A DNA stretch of 49,494 nucleotides from the IMG/VR virus record IMGVR_UViG_3300032285_000863, positions 1 to 49,494 of that record. The stretch is one strand, 5' to 3'. Made by a program: the position numbers and the translations under genes. Below are positions 32,160 to 40,095 of this stretch, piece by piece. The notes beneath the pieces were generated by a model, which was given only the letters and a program-made list of their open reading frames with translations, was not told the DNA's origin and made no database searches. The stretch comes from a virus. Within the stretch, counting starts at the first letter, position 1; every line of letters starts with the position of its first letter.

Positions 32160-32370
32160 ACCACTGTACAGGCAGTTCACGCCCGAAGAAGATCGTGGCA
32201 AGACAATGGTCAGCAAGTATTACAGAGTGAATCAGAACATGGATGGGTTGGGTGTAAGCCTCCATCCCTACCTTGTCGAGTGCAACATACGAATTGACTT
32301 TGATTTGGATGGCGGTATCTACAAGGTCGAGTGGAGCAACAAAGTTCTTAGTGAAAGGAAGATGAAATGA
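32137..32370 (+). CDS. Basic hypothetical protein
   Basis: A 77-residue protein. The ATG at 32137 ([19 protein letters not shown]) is chosen because AAGGAAAAG lies directly upstream; the in-frame start at 32107 has no clear binding site. The remaining sequence is beta-rich with [12 protein letters not shown] and [16 protein letters not shown]. It overlaps the short membrane peptide by 23 nt. Function unknown. Confidence 0.6.
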   Translation: MGKSKTPEPLYRQFTPEEDRGKTMVSKYYRVNQNMDGLGVSLHPYLVECNIRIDFDLDGGIYKVEWSNKVLSERKMK

Positions 32371-32606
32371 GTGAGTATGAATTTCTTTTTGAGGCCAAGA
32401 CTGGCGGCGGTGGCGAGACAGTCATTTGCAAGATGTCTTATGAGCGGGACGAGGACGGGGCATACGGGCAGAACATTGAGAGCATTCTCTTTGACGGCAA
32501 GGAGGTCATAGGTCTGATCTCTGAGCTTCAGTTTTCCGAATTGGAACTGCTCGGTATCGACAAACTAGCAAAGACCATAGAAGAGGGAGAAGAATACTAT
32601 GAGTGA
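32367..32606 (+). CDS. Acidic hypothetical protein
   Basis: A 79-residue protein. [20 protein letters not shown] suggests a beta hairpin. It continues with a strongly acidic sequence ([20 protein letters not shown]) and ends EEGEEYYE. The net charge is clearly negative, so a DNA-mimic or inhibitor function is possible but unsupported. Starts and stops overlap neighbouring genes. Confidence 0.6.
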   Translation: MSEYEFLFEAKTGGGGETVICKMSYERDEDGAYGQNIESILFDGKEVIGLISELQFSELELLGIDKLAKTIEEGEEYYE

Positions 32607-32799
32607 ACCAGAGTTAAACATCTGGGAGCGGGCACTGGGTTGGCGTAAGCGTCAGATGATTCAGCGCCAGCTTGACCCGATCACCAACAAGATCAGGAAC
32701 GATACTTTGGAGGAAATAGCTAAAGAGTTTGATGCAATGAAGAACGGCGGAGACACAACGGCAGGATTTGCCATTTATGTAAGGAGCATGAAGAAGTGA
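32599..32799 (+). CDS. Helical hypothetical protein
   Basis: A 66-residue protein. [20 protein letters not shown] is a basic amphipathic helix. [20 protein letters not shown] is an acidic helix, and the C-terminus is [19 protein letters not shown] precedes the ATG. Function unknown. Confidence 0.6.
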   Translation: MSEPELNIWERALGWRKRQMIQRQLDPITNKIRNDTLEEIAKEFDAMKNGGDTTAGFAIYVRSMKK

Positions 32800-32987
32800 A
32801 TGGGTTTGCAAAACAACAGCTATCAATCGGAAGTAAGCAGCCGGTACATCAACATAAGGAATGCAATAACTGCAATGAAATGAAACCACCAGAGGGTGGC
32901 ATACAACTTAACCACACAAAATGGCACTGTGCCGCCTGCTGGGCAAACAGAGCATCAAAAAGAGCATCAACAAAAGGAAAACAATGA
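32796..32987 (+). CDS. Zinc-ribbon small protein
   Basis: A 63-residue protein with GTG as first codon (GTGA overlap with the previous stop), AAGGAG 9 nt upstream. C23-x2-C26 and C45-x2-C48 (KECNNCNEMKPP, WHCAACWANR) make one zinc ribbon, and the C-terminus is basic (RASKRASTKGKQ). The CxxC-x18-CxxC plan, with W before the second pair, resembles the protein at 24543-24737, suggesting two related small nucleic-acid binders. Confidence 0.6.
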   Translation: MNGFAKQQLSIGSKQPVHQHKECNNCNEMKPPEGGIQLNHTKWHCAACWANRASKRASTKGKQ

Positions 32988-33799
32988 CCGAAAGAATTAA
33001 GTTAGCAAAGATCCGCCTTGATGGTGGCACACAACCACGCAAAGAGATTGACGAGCCCCTAGTCCAGCACTACACAGAGATATTGCTTGAGGGCAAAGAC
33101 AAGTTTCCCCCTATCGACCTTTGGTTTGACGGCAAGTCCTACTGGCCTAGCGATGGTTTCCACAGATTCCACGCACACAAGCGCGCAGGGTTCCTAGACA
33201 TTGAAGCTGAAGTAAACCAAGGCACAAAGCGCGATGCGTTTTTGGCCTGCTTAAAAGCCAATGGTAAGCATGGCAAGCCGCGCACACCAGATGAACGCCG
33301 TTATGTGGTGCAGATGGCCTTAGAAGACATCGAGCTGGGTGAGAAGACTGATGTGGAGATCGCGGCAATCTGTGATGTATCGTCAATGACAGTTGGCCGT
33401 GTACGTAAGGCATTGGGATTGGAGAAGGCAGCTCGCGTTGATAAGAATGGACGCAAGGTTGATGTATCCAAGTCAGGCCGGCCTATCGCACCGCCTCCAG
33501 AACCCGAATACACCGAGGAAGACAAGTTCCATGAGATGGCCATCGAGCACACGGCCATGGCTGAAGAGAACGCAAAACTCAAAGATATGTTGGCTGTCAA
33601 ATCCCTGCCAGTCTCAGAGAAAGCCCGAGCAGAAGTTCAGCAAACGATTGAAGAGCTGCGCGAGCAAGTCAAAGACTTAGAGTTCCAACTTAGGACAATG
33701 ACCCAGTCACGCAATGAGTTTCAGAGTAAGAATGCTGAGATGATTAAGCAGATGACTTATTGGAAGCGCCGAGCTGAAAAGGCAGAGAAGGCATCTTAA
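32984..33799 (+). CDS. ParB/Srx-like domain protein with coiled-coil tail
   Basis: A 271-residue protein. The ATG at 32984 has AAAGGAAA upstream and gives the natural start MTERIKLAKIRLDGGTQPR. Residues 10-95 form a ParB-like domain: GGTQPRKEIDEPLVQHYTEI, FPPIDLWFDGK, WPSDGFHRFHAHKRAGF. A helix-turn-helix-like part follows (DVEIAAICDVSSMTVGRVRK), then a long coiled coil (about 185-271). Phage ParB-like proteins range from nucleases to regulators and DNA partition adaptors. Its place before the helicase and primase suggests a replication-initiation or DNA-handling role (inference). Confidence 0.8.
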   Translation: MTERIKLAKIRLDGGTQPRKEIDEPLVQHYTEILLEGKDKFPPIDLWFDGKSYWPSDGFHRFHAHKRAGFLDIEAEVNQGTKRDAFLACLKANGKHGKPRTPDERRYVVQMALEDIELGEKTDVEIAAICDVSSMTVGRVRKALGLEKAARVDKNGRKVDVSKSGRPIAPPPEPEYTEEDKFHEMAIEHTAMAEENAKLKDMLAVKSLPVSEKARAEVQQTIEELREQVKDLEFQLRTMTQSRNEFQSKNAEMIKQMTYWKRRAEKAEKAS

Positions 33800-33835
33800 A
33801 CCCGAAGCTGGGCGGTATCCCAGTAGGAGAATCAA

Positions 33836-35308
33836 ATGCTTAAGTTAAGACCGCATCAAGCGGAAGTCGTGGAGAAGCTCGCCCAAGGCTTTAAGGATGG
33901 CCACAGAAGCCAGCTACTCTACGCACCCACAGGGTTTGGAAAGACCGAGGTGGCCATGGCAATCATGCTTGAGCAGGCCAAGGAGCTCAAGAACGTGGCC
34001 ATGGTGTTAGACAGGATTGTGTTGGTTAACCAAACCAGTACGCGCCTTGGAAATTACGGCATCAACCATGGTGTTATGCAGGCAGACCATTGGCGGTATC
34101 GTCCTTACGAGAAGATACAGGTCTGCAGCGCACAGACTTTAGAGAGTCGGGCTAACTTCCCCGAAGTCTCCATGCTGATCATTGACGAATGCCACGTTCA
34201 GCGTAAGCAGATCATCCAGTTCATTAAAGACAGACCAGAGATGAAGGTGATCGGCCTGACCGCTACACCTTTTACCAATGGACTGGGGGACACCTACACG
34301 AATGTGGTGGGGGCAAAACCCACTGGTGAACTGATAGAGAACAAGTGGTTAACACCGTTAAAGATCTTTATTGCTAAAGAGATTGACATGAGTGGTGCCA
34401 AGAAGGTGGCTGGAGAGTGGTCGCAGGATGAAACCACCAAGCGCGGTATGCAGATCACAGGTGACATTGTCCAAGAATGGATCAACAAGACCATGCAAGT
34501 GTTTGGCAAACCGAGGAAGACAGTGGTCTTTTGCTCGGGTGTTGAGCATGGAAGGGACTTAGTTCGCCAGTTTAAAGAGGCCGGATATAACTTTGTTTCC
34601 ATCAGTTATTTGGAAGATGATGAGTTCAAAGCCGAAACAATCGAGGATTTCTCGCGTCCAGATTCGCTAATCCATGGTCTGGTGGCCACTGACATACTGA
34701 CTAGAGGTTTTGACGTCCCTGATGTGATGATTGGAGTGTCTGCAAGGCCTTTTTCCAAGTCTTTTAGCAGCCATGTCCAGCAAATGGGGCGGATTATGCG
34801 TCCTTACGATGGCAAAGACTATGGTTTGTGGCTTGATCACTCAGGAAACTACCTCAGATTCCGCAAAGAATGGGACACTTTGTTCGAAGAAGGCGTGACG
34901 GAGCTCCAAAATGGGGCTGAAACCGCGAAGAAAGAGCCCGAAGAGAAGGAAAAGAAGGAGGCAAAGTGCCCTGCTTGCGGTGCATTGTGGGTTTGGTCTG
35001 GTCGGGAATGCGGTGAGTGCGGGTATGAAAGGCCAGTCAAACAGATCGTCAATGTGCCGGGCGAATTAACAGAGTTAGAGACAACCAAGCGCGAGCTCCT
35101 GACAGAGAATCAAAAGTTCTATTCTGAGCTGATCTACTATTCCAGAATGCGTGGATACAAAGAAGGTTGGGCAGCGCACAAATACAAAGAGAAGTATGGG
35201 GCTTATCCAAGGGGACTTCACACAAATCCGTTGGCAACTACCACTAAAACCAGTGGTTGGATCAAGTCCAAGAACATTGCGTGGGCTAAATCGAAGGCAA
35301 ACAAATGA
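33836..35308 (+). CDS. SF2 DNA helicase (RecQ/SSL2-type) with zinc ribbon
   Basis: A 490-residue protein with AGGAG before the ATG. Motifs are Walker A APTGFGKTE (K36), DECH at 117-120, TATP at 142-145, VATDILTRGFDVPDV (motif V) and QQMGRIMRPYDGKDYG (motif VI). A cysteine pair set CPACG...CGECGYERP near residues 380-400 is a C-terminal zinc ribbon after an acidic/basic linker (KKEPEEKEKKEAK). Standalone helicases of this type unwind DNA for phage replication. The primase gene follows with 4-nt overlap. Confidence 0.92.
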   Translation: MLKLRPHQAEVVEKLAQGFKDGHRSQLLYAPTGFGKTEVAMAIMLEQAKELKNVAMVLDRIVLVNQTSTRLGNYGINHGVMQADHWRYRPYEKIQVCSAQTLESRANFPEVSMLIIDECHVQRKQIIQFIKDRPEMKVIGLTATPFTNGLGDTYTNVVGAKPTGELIENKWLTPLKIFIAKEIDMSGAKKVAGEWSQDETTKRGMQITGDIVQEWINKTMQVFGKPRKTVVFCSGVEHGRDLVRQFKEAGYNFVSISYLEDDEFKAETIEDFSRPDSLIHGLVATDILTRGFDVPDVMIGVSARPFSKSFSSHVQQMGRIMRPYDGKDYGLWLDHSGNYLRFRKEWDTLFEEGVTELQNGAETAKKEPEEKEKKEAKCPACGALWVWSGRECGECGYERPVKQIVNVPGELTELETTKRELLTENQKFYSELIYYSRMRGYKEGWAAHKYKEKYGAYPRGLHTNPLATTTKTSGWIKSKNIAWAKSKANK

Positions 35309-36090
35309 GCTTTCAAGACTTCGCTAGAGCTCATGGTCTGCTGATCAAAGACCTAATCTTAGATCGTTGGGTAAGGGTAGGGACTGAAGACCATCCCCGA
35401 AAGCAGAATGGCGCGTATATTTTTGACGGCCACAAAGGGGCGCTCATAAATTTCGCGGTGCATGACAAGCATATTCTTTTTAAATCAGAAGAGCCGTTTG
35501 TCCCAGACCCGAATGCACACGCAAAAAAGTTGGCTGCCAAACAAGAGCACGAGCTCCGCCAGCGCAAGGCCGCACAGAAGGCCGCATTTATTCTGAATAA
35601 CGCAGTTAAGTCCCAACATCCCTACCTAATTCGCAAAGGTTTTGTGGACAAGGGACTGGTCTGGAATGATCTGTTGGTATTGCCCATGAGGATCCTAAAT
35701 AATTTAGTTGGCTGCCAACTCATAAATCAGGATGGCACCAAAAGATTTCTTTCTGGTCAGCGCACAAAAGGCGCGTCCCTGGTGATTGACAACAAGGGTC
35801 GGAACATCCTTTGCGAGGGGTTTGCGACTGGAATGTCGGTGCGTAGGGCAATGAAACACCTTCGGGAGAGATACACCATCCATGTTTGTTTCTCTGCGGG
35901 GAATATGCTTGAGGTGGCCAAGGGTCTGAGTGACCCGTTGGTGATCGCAGACAATGACCCAATGGGAATAGCGACTGCCAAGAAAATAGCCCCGCACTAC
36001 TGGGTAGGCGAGGCCGGTGAGGACTTTAACGATACTGAGCAGAGAATCGGGACTGCATCTGCAGCCGACTCCCTGCGCGGTTTTATTTAG
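35305..36090 (+). CDS. TOPRIM-domain primase
   Basis: A 261-residue protein. It starts SFQDFARAHGLLIKDLILDR. HPYLIRKGF and a core domain (residues 104-170) are followed by TOPRIM: ILCEGFATGMSVRRAM with E171, PLVIADNDPMGIATAKKIA with D216 and D218, then GEDFNDTEQR. This is the P4/DUF7146-type primase core; I see no zinc finger, which such proteins often carry N-terminally. It would synthesise RNA primers with the helicase just upstream. It converges on the leftward cassette with an 8-nt overlap. Confidence 0.85.
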   Translation: MSFQDFARAHGLLIKDLILDRWVRVGTEDHPRKQNGAYIFDGHKGALINFAVHDKHILFKSEEPFVPDPNAHAKKLAAKQEHELRQRKAAQKAAFILNNAVKSQHPYLIRKGFVDKGLVWNDLLVLPMRILNNLVGCQLINQDGTKRFLSGQRTKGASLVIDNKGRNILCEGFATGMSVRRAMKHLRERYTIHVCFSAGNMLEVAKGLSDPLVIADNDPMGIATAKKIAPHYWVGEAGEDFNDTEQRIGTASAADSLRGFI

Positions 36091-36571
36091 GCCAGTAGGG
36101 GTAAAACTTACCCTGTTCGGTGAATGTCCATTCGTTTGCCATGATGGTTTCGTCAGCCGACTCGTCAGAATAGTAGGACTCAACATCATTTCTAACTGCT
36201 ATGACAAATTTGAATATCGCGGTATCGAACGCGCCTTTGGCATCTCCTGTGCGTTTGAATTCATCGTAGAAGTTCATGAACAGATCGCAGTCAAAAGTAA
36301 AGCCAGTGGGCATAGCGTCCCTGTCTTGGTCAGAGAGTTTGATCCCTCTGAAGTGGCTTTGTTCTGCGTCTGTCTTCACATAGCCTTGGTTATCTCCAAG
36401 ACTCCAGTCTTTTACAGTCACCCTAAAGTGGTCGCAAAAGGCTTTAAGACTGTCCTTGGCTTCCTCAAACCAAGGGTATTCAATGTCTTGTCTATACCAT
36501 TCACGCGCCTTGTCTTTGGCCTTCTCGTCCAGCTCATTAAACTGGAATATTTGTAGTTCAACGACTTCCAT
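36083..36571 (-). CDS. Conserved phage accessory protein
   Basis: A 162-residue protein. The ATG at 36571 is chosen because AAGGAG lies 7 nt upstream; an ATG 36 nt earlier has none. The start ELQIFQFNELDEKAKDKARE, then WYRQDIEYPWFEEAKDSLKA and an acidic core match a phage family with the pattern L---AK-KARDWYR, sometimes annotated as antitoxin of a stability system. That annotation is weak. It is the last gene of the leftward cassette, tail to tail with the primase. Confidence 0.7.
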   Translation of the reverse strand: MEVVELQIFQFNELDEKAKDKAREWYRQDIEYPWFEEAKDSLKAFCDHFRVTVKDWSLGDNQGYVKTDAEQSHFRGIKLSDQDRDAMPTGFTFDCDLFMNFYDEFKRTGDAKGAFDTAIFKFVIAVRNDVESYYSDESADETIMANEWTFTEQGKFYPYWPK

Positions 36572-36773
36572 TTGTGATCTCCTTAAAGTTGGGGATAAGT
36601 TGTTCAAATTTCTCTAGCACTTGGGCGCGTGTCCCAGTCAGACCAAAGTCTCGTTTGATGATCGAGTAGCAACTGCGTCCTGAGTGGCGCATACCCTTGA
36701 TCTCAAGTTGTAAACCTTTCCGCAGCGTAAGCATTCGCGCGACTGCAATTTGGTCAGGGTCAGTCAATATCAT
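36558..36773 (-). CDS. Widespread small basic phage protein
   Basis: A 71-residue protein. LTLRKGLQLEIKGMRHSGRS then CYSIIKRDFGLTGTRAQVLE is a very common phage/prophage pattern (L-LEIKGM---GRS-Y-I-K-EFG--G-R--VL) with no known function. It is basic and helical, consistent with nucleic-acid binding. It overlaps the downstream gene by 14 nt and the upstream by ATGA. Confidence 0.75.
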   Translation of the reverse strand: MILTDPDQIAVARMLTLRKGLQLEIKGMRHSGRSCYSIIKRDFGLTGTRAQVLEKFEQLIPNFKEITNGSR

Positions 36774-37039
36774 GCGTCCACCTGTTCGGGTTCGGGGAAT
36801 TTGTTTTCCACTACTGAGGCAATAAATTCCCAGTTAATGCCGATATTGGCATCGTGGTATTTGTTCATCCACTTGAGCACTTCGCGGGCTTGATCGTCTG
36901 TAAGCCAGTCATGATCTCCTTGAACATCGGAAATGTGCCACTTCTCAATGTGCCAGTCAGGACTGGTCAGCGTAAGAATATCCTCGACCCTTGGTATCTC
37001 CTGCCCCTCGGGCAATTCAAATTCAATAGTTACTTTCAT
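36770..37039 (-). CDS. Hypothetical protein
   Basis: An 89-residue protein. The ATG at 37039 follows GAGG and is preferred to an upstream in-frame ATG at 37066 inside the neighbouring gene. The start is beta-like (KVTIEFELPEGQEIPRVEDI). DWHIEKWHISDVQGDHDWLT and REVLKWMNKYHDANIGINW follow. The composition is acidic with many tryptophans. Function unknown. Confidence 0.65.
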   Translation of the reverse strand: MKVTIEFELPEGQEIPRVEDILTLTSPDWHIEKWHISDVQGDHDWLTDDQAREVLKWMNKYHDANIGINWEFIASVVENKFPEPEQVDA

Positions 37040-37040
37040 A

Positions 37041-37232
37041 TCAATCCTCGTTAATTGGTTCGTCAATATCTGACTGGGTGTAGTGTCCGAGCACTACTGG
37101 GTTGTATTTGGCGAGAACGGCATCTACGCACTTGTCGCAGACTCGGGCAAGGGGAATCCCCTGCCCATCGTATTCCCACCATGAATAGGCTTCATGTTCG
37201 TGGTGCATCTGTAAGTTTCCGTTAAGGTTCAT
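37041..37232 (-). CDS. Conserved CxxC small phage protein
   Basis: A 63-residue protein. HHEHEAYSWWEYDGQGIPLA then RVCDKCVDAVLAKYNP and VVLGHYTQSDIDEPINED match a common phage protein (EYDG-GIPL-RVCDKCV----KY-P). A single CxxC and N-terminal histidines could bind zinc. Its start codon overlaps the palindrome at 37231-37250, so it could be regulated by a protein bound there, at the translation or transcription level. Confidence 0.75.
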   Translation of the reverse strand: MNLNGNLQMHHEHEAYSWWEYDGQGIPLARVCDKCVDAVLAKYNPVVLGHYTQSDIDEPINED

Positions 37233-37250
37233 ATTAACAAGTGTTAATAT
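37231..37250. repeat. Dispersed palindrome, copy 4 (intergenic)
   Basis: ATATTAACAAGTGTTAATAT has perfect 9-bp arms with a 2-base spacer. It fills the gap between the Api92-like gene stop and the next start. Confidence 0.8.
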
Positions 37251-37876
37251 CAGCCACCCAAATTAGAGGGTGAATGGGTGAATCCATTTTTCTCAAAGAA
37301 ATCGTAAATTTTGAGGGTCATCTCGTCCATTGCAGAATCTTCCATGTCAGGGTCATCTGATGGTTCGGGATAAAACTGTTCCATCTTTTCGCAGTTATCG
37401 ACTCCATCTGTGTAGAAACCGATATAGCCCATGCCCTGCTCAACATAGGTGGCCTCGAGCTCGAAACCCATTTCCTCAAGGGCATAGTAGATTTGCATAG
37501 GTGGTGCCCATGCAGTGTCAAATACCATCGTGACTGTATTGCCATCAATGGTGAATGGCTCGTCTTCATACTGATTGTTCATATCCCACTTAGTGCCCCA
37601 TTCACCTATGCAGAATGAATACCAGTCTTTGTAGCCGTATTTCTTAAGGTTCGCTGCCTGTTCAATTTCGAGAGCAGCCTGTTCGGGTGTATCTTTGCCT
37701 AAATACCCTGCGGTGATCAGTAGGGCTTCGGGAATTGGCTTGATCAGTTTAAAGATTTCGGCACTCTCTCCAGCGCCTTTTGCTCGCGCGAGCTCCTGCA
37801 CGATCTCTGCGAGTTTCTTCTCAGACTCAGCAGTTTTTGCAACAAGTTTCAATGAGTTGGCACACCAATTTGGCAT
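37250..37876 (-). CDS. Api92-like protein (DUF1281/YubB ferredoxin-like fold)
   Basis: A 208-residue protein. MPNWCANSLKLV is the family start. Further blocks are WYSFCIGEWGTKWDMNNQYE, TVTMVFDTAWAPPMQIYYAL and EATYVEQGMGYIGFYTDG, typical of Api92-like proteins of phages and conjugative plasmids. The C-terminus is very acidic (EPSDDPDMEDSAMDEM). Function unknown; genes of this family sit in accessory regions that often hold counter-defence genes. GGAG lies before the ATG. Confidence 0.8.
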   Translation of the reverse strand: MPNWCANSLKLVAKTAESEKKLAEIVQELARAKGAGESAEIFKLIKPIPEALLITAGYLGKDTPEQAALEIEQAANLKKYGYKDWYSFCIGEWGTKWDMNNQYEDEPFTIDGNTVTMVFDTAWAPPMQIYYALEEMGFELEATYVEQGMGYIGFYTDGVDNCEKMEQFYPEPSDDPDMEDSAMDEMTLKIYDFFEKNGFTHSPSNLGG

Positions 37877-37964
37877 TTTGTTTCTCCAGTTAAGTTTAAA
37901 GGACGAAATTGCGGAAAATCCCGCCCGAAACCCTGACTCGCAGGGCTTGAGGCATTACTTGCCT
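37877..37964 (-). promoter_or_regulatory. Leader-like gap with three small hairpins
   Basis: On the minus strand the 88-nt gap before the Api92-like gene holds AGGCA/TGCCT, CCCTG/CAGGG and GCGG/CCGC in a row, then the GGAG binding site. There is no U-tract. The gap breaks the otherwise overlapping gene chain, so internal transcription control is possible. Confidence 0.3.
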
Positions 37965-38396
37965 TTAGCTGATCAGGATGTAGTTGTCATCCTCTTCGTC
38001 TTCTTTCTTTTCTTGTTTGGCATAGTAAGCAGGGTCTTTGGCAAATTCCAATGCCATGCGCCACATTCCATAGGCATCAGCCAGTCCCGAGTAGTAGCAG
38101 GGATAGTCTTCGCAGAATTTGTCGTGGTCATGTAGTGACTGCAAGAATTCGTGGACTACACTTTCTTTTGCGTCTGCAACATTGTGTAGATAGGCCTCGG
38201 TGAAGGCGATCTCTTCAGCAGTCAATTTGCGCTGAAGTTTGTGAACATCCTGCGTGGCCAGTTTGCCATCTTTGTCATAGACATTGATAGTCAGGTCATT
38301 GTTGTCAACTGAAACGCAGACATAGCCGTATTCTTGCTTGTCTCCGAGGTCAATTACATGGGTGTTCATGACCATGTTGTGTTTAGTTTCGATCAT
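37965..38396 (-). CDS. Hypothetical protein
   Basis: A 143-residue protein. The first half is beta-rich (MNTHVIDLGDKQEYGYVCVS, NNDLTINVYDKDGKLAT). The second half is helical with TAEEIAFTEAYLHNVADAK and an acidic end (KEDEEDDNYILIS). ATGA overlap with the upstream gene supports the start; internal ATGs at codons 8 and 10 are possible. Function unknown. Confidence 0.65.
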   Translation of the reverse strand: MIETKHNMVMNTHVIDLGDKQEYGYVCVSVDNNDLTINVYDKDGKLATQDVHKLQRKLTAEEIAFTEAYLHNVADAKESVVHEFLQSLHDHDKFCEDYPCYYSGLADAYGMWRMALEFAKDPAYYAKQEKKEDEEDDNYILIS

Positions 38397-38692
38397 GCTA
38401 ATTGCTCCTCGATGTATGTGGGGTTTCCTGTTTGCTCGCGGTAAAACTTGGCTTCATATTCGGCAGCAAACTTAGTTTCAAATTCGCCTAAAAGTGTGCC
38501 GTTATGGTTTTTGACTAGGTATCTTTTGTCAGCGTCTGTGTTTGTGTTGAGCTCAACGAATGGGTATTGCTCGTCATGAATGAAGGCGTCATCTACCATG
38601 GAGATTTCCATTCGATTCCCTGCGTCCCAAATCAGGACATCGAGGTCTTGTGGCAACTGGGTGAGTTGGTGGATCAGCTCAGATACTTTCAT
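38393..38692 (-). CDS. Small phage protein (MKVSELI family)
   Basis: A 99-residue protein. KVSELIHQLTQLPQDLDVLI then WDAGNRMEISMVDDAFIHDE is a very common opening of phage/prophage proteins (MKV-ELI--L--LPQD--V). The C-terminal part (RYLVKNHNGTLLGEFETKFA) is less familiar. It has mostly beta and loop character after the first helix. Function unknown. It overlaps both neighbours. Confidence 0.7.
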   Translation of the reverse strand: MKVSELIHQLTQLPQDLDVLIWDAGNRMEISMVDDAFIHDEQYPFVELNTNTDADKRYLVKNHNGTLLGEFETKFAAEYEAKFYREQTGNPTYIEEQLA

Positions 38693-38948
38693 TTGTCAGC
38701 TCCTTGGTGTATTCAAAATCTAGGTCTGCACCGATAAAGTAAAGTGACCGGCCATCCTTTAGTTTGATATACCAAAATGCGTGGTCATCAGGGTCGGCAG
38801 GGTCATTGCCTTGGGTCGCGCCCTCGAGCTCCTGCGCGGTGATGTAGAGGTCATCATCAAGGGTGTCGTAATTGCTGAAGGTGGTAGAGGCAGGGACTGA
38901 CAATCCCTCCTCTGCAAGGTCATTTCTCATGCGGATGGTGCAGTTCAT
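38679..38948 (-). CDS. Acidic hypothetical protein
   Basis: An 89-residue protein with about 19 Asp/Glu against 6 Lys/Arg. Blocks are NYDTLDDDLYITAQELEG, GNDPADPDDHAFWYIKLKDG and ADLDFEYTKEL. The strong acidity and small size are compatible with a DNA mimic or enzyme inhibitor, but no family match supports this. Start codon ATGA-overlaps the upstream gene. Confidence 0.6.
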   Translation of the reverse strand: MNCTIRMRNDLAEEGLSVPASTTFSNYDTLDDDLYITAQELEGATQGNDPADPDDHAFWYIKLKDGRSLYFIGADLDFEYTKELTNESI

Positions 38949-39412
38949 TTGTCCAGCTCCTTTTTGACAAGTTTGATAATGTGTGCGTGTGTGGTTTTCT
39001 TTGGGCAGACCATCTCAAAGTAGCGTTCACCGACTCGGGCGCACCATGTGTAGAGGTCATCTGTTTGGCACTCAATGACTCTGAAGGACTCGGTTGACCC
39101 TGCTTGCGTCCAGTTGGCGGGCATCAGGACTGTGAGCAAATCCCAAAATCTGTCTTCGTCAATTTCCTTTGGCGGTTCGCCTCTGTTAATACGCATAGCC
39201 TCGTAGCGTTGGCGCGACTGACGACTGTCTTCGTCCGCCTGTCTGACTCGTTCAAGATAGGGTGTATCGACTTCTCCGATAGCGTGGTCACTCATGCCGT
39301 CATTGCCAGTCCCAAGTTGGTTGTAGGCTTCATAGGCCTTGTCCCAAGTTGGGTATGTGCCAATGATTCGGCCTGACTCCTTGTGGACGATTTCGTGTGG
39401 TGTTTTGTTCAT
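38945..39412 (-). CDS. DUF1419-like accessory protein
   Basis: A 155-residue protein. Near the end it carries EDRFWDLLTVLMPANWTQAG, SFRVIECQTDDLYTWCARVG and ERYFEMVCPKKTTHAHII, resembling DUF1419 proteins (RFWEMLEVLPP--W----ESF---E--T-------AR-GERYF). These occur in plasmids and phages next to other anti-defence candidates. The N-terminal part (RIIGTYPTWDKAYEAYNQLG) is specific to this protein. Function unknown. Confidence 0.65.
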   Translation of the reverse strand: MNKTPHEIVHKESGRIIGTYPTWDKAYEAYNQLGTGNDGMSDHAIGEVDTPYLERVRQADEDSRQSRQRYEAMRINRGEPPKEIDEDRFWDLLTVLMPANWTQAGSTESFRVIECQTDDLYTWCARVGERYFEMVCPKKTTHAHIIKLVKKELDK

Positions 39413-39603
39413 TTGGTTATCCTTGCTTCTTTACGGCCTTGCTCAAACCAATAGATGAATTGGTCGCGGTAGATGGGGTATTGCTGAAGTAGATTGCTGA
39501 AGGTCTGACGAATGGCAATAGACCTTTGGACTGGGGCTCGCTCATAGCGATAGCCGAGTTCAATCAATTCGTGCTCGGTCTTGACAAACTGGGCTTCGGT
39601 CAT
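39409..39603 (-). CDS. Small helical hypothetical protein
   Basis: A 64-residue helical protein. TEAQFVKTEHELIELGYRYE then AIRQTFSNLLQQYPIYRDQF and YWFEQGRKEARITK. It overlaps neighbours by ATGA on both sides. There is no motif or family I recognise. Confidence 0.6.
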   Translation of the reverse strand: MTEAQFVKTEHELIELGYRYERAPVQRSIAIRQTFSNLLQQYPIYRDQFIYWFEQGRKEARITK

Positions 39604-39746
39604 GAGAGCACCATAACGCTGATAAACGCGACTGAGAGGCAGACAAACATCGCGAGGATGAATTCATACCCTGCTTGCACTCGGGCTTGCCTGCGTTGGT
39701 GCAGGAGCTCCTCGCGCATGGTCATTGTGTGGCGGTAGTATTTCAT
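39600..39746 (-). CDS. 48-residue single-TM protein
   Basis: The ATG at 39746 overlaps the upstream stop, and the TGA at 39600-39602 overlaps the next start. The N-terminus is basic and helical (KYYRHTMTMREELLHQRRQA), followed by one TM helix (FILAMFVCLSVAFISVMVL). Positive charge on the N-terminal side predicts N-in topology. It is probably a real small membrane protein; function unknown. Confidence 0.7.
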   Translation of the reverse strand: MKYYRHTMTMREELLHQRRQARVQAGYEFILAMFVCLSVAFISVMVLS

Positions 39747-39922
39747 GCGTCCCCCAACAAGGTCAGCTCAATCTTCTTGAGTTGGTCAGGGGTAATGTTC
39801 ATCCAGTTGGACTGGCCTTGTTCTGAGTAGAGTTTGATCTTGATCTGACCACACATCTGCGGGGGCAGAGGCAGGGCTTTGATGAGTTGAGCATTCACGT
39901 ATTTGTATTCAACGTCTGTCAT
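39743..39922 (-). CDS. 59-residue hypothetical protein
   Basis: The ATG at 39922 follows AGGAG. It reads TDVEYKYVNAQLIKALPLPP, then QMCGQIKIKLYSEQGQSNWM and NITPDQLKKIELTLLGDA. Strand-rich in the middle with a final helix. Both ends overlap or abut neighbours. Function unknown. Confidence 0.65.
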   Translation of the reverse strand: MTDVEYKYVNAQLIKALPLPPQMCGQIKIKLYSEQGQSNWMNITPDQLKKIELTLLGDA

Positions 39923-39925
39923 GGT

Positions 39926-40093
39926 TCACTCCTGTGTGATGTGGCAAACAGTATTGCCATTGGAATCGCGGGCGGAATCAGGCAGGACTTCGCAATCCCT
40001 GTAATAGTTCGCAAGACGTTCAAGTAGTTCAGCCATCTCGCGAGGGTTGTCCTCAAATGCTGAGTTATTGGTATCAATGGTTATGGTGATCAC
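39926..40093 (-). CDS. 55-residue acidic protein with GTG start
   Basis: A GTG at 40093 is preceded by GGAG; no ATG is available near it. The peptide reads ITITIDTNNSAFEDNPREMA, then a helix ELLERLANYYRDCEVLPDSA, and ends NTVCHITQE with a TGA at 39926-39928. It abuts both neighbours. It resembles short phage proteins starting with a beta strand and an EM-E-L-RLA helix; function unknown. Confidence 0.6.
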   Translation of the reverse strand: MITITIDTNNSAFEDNPREMAELLERLANYYRDCEVLPDSARDSNGNTVCHITQE

Positions 40094-40095
40094 TC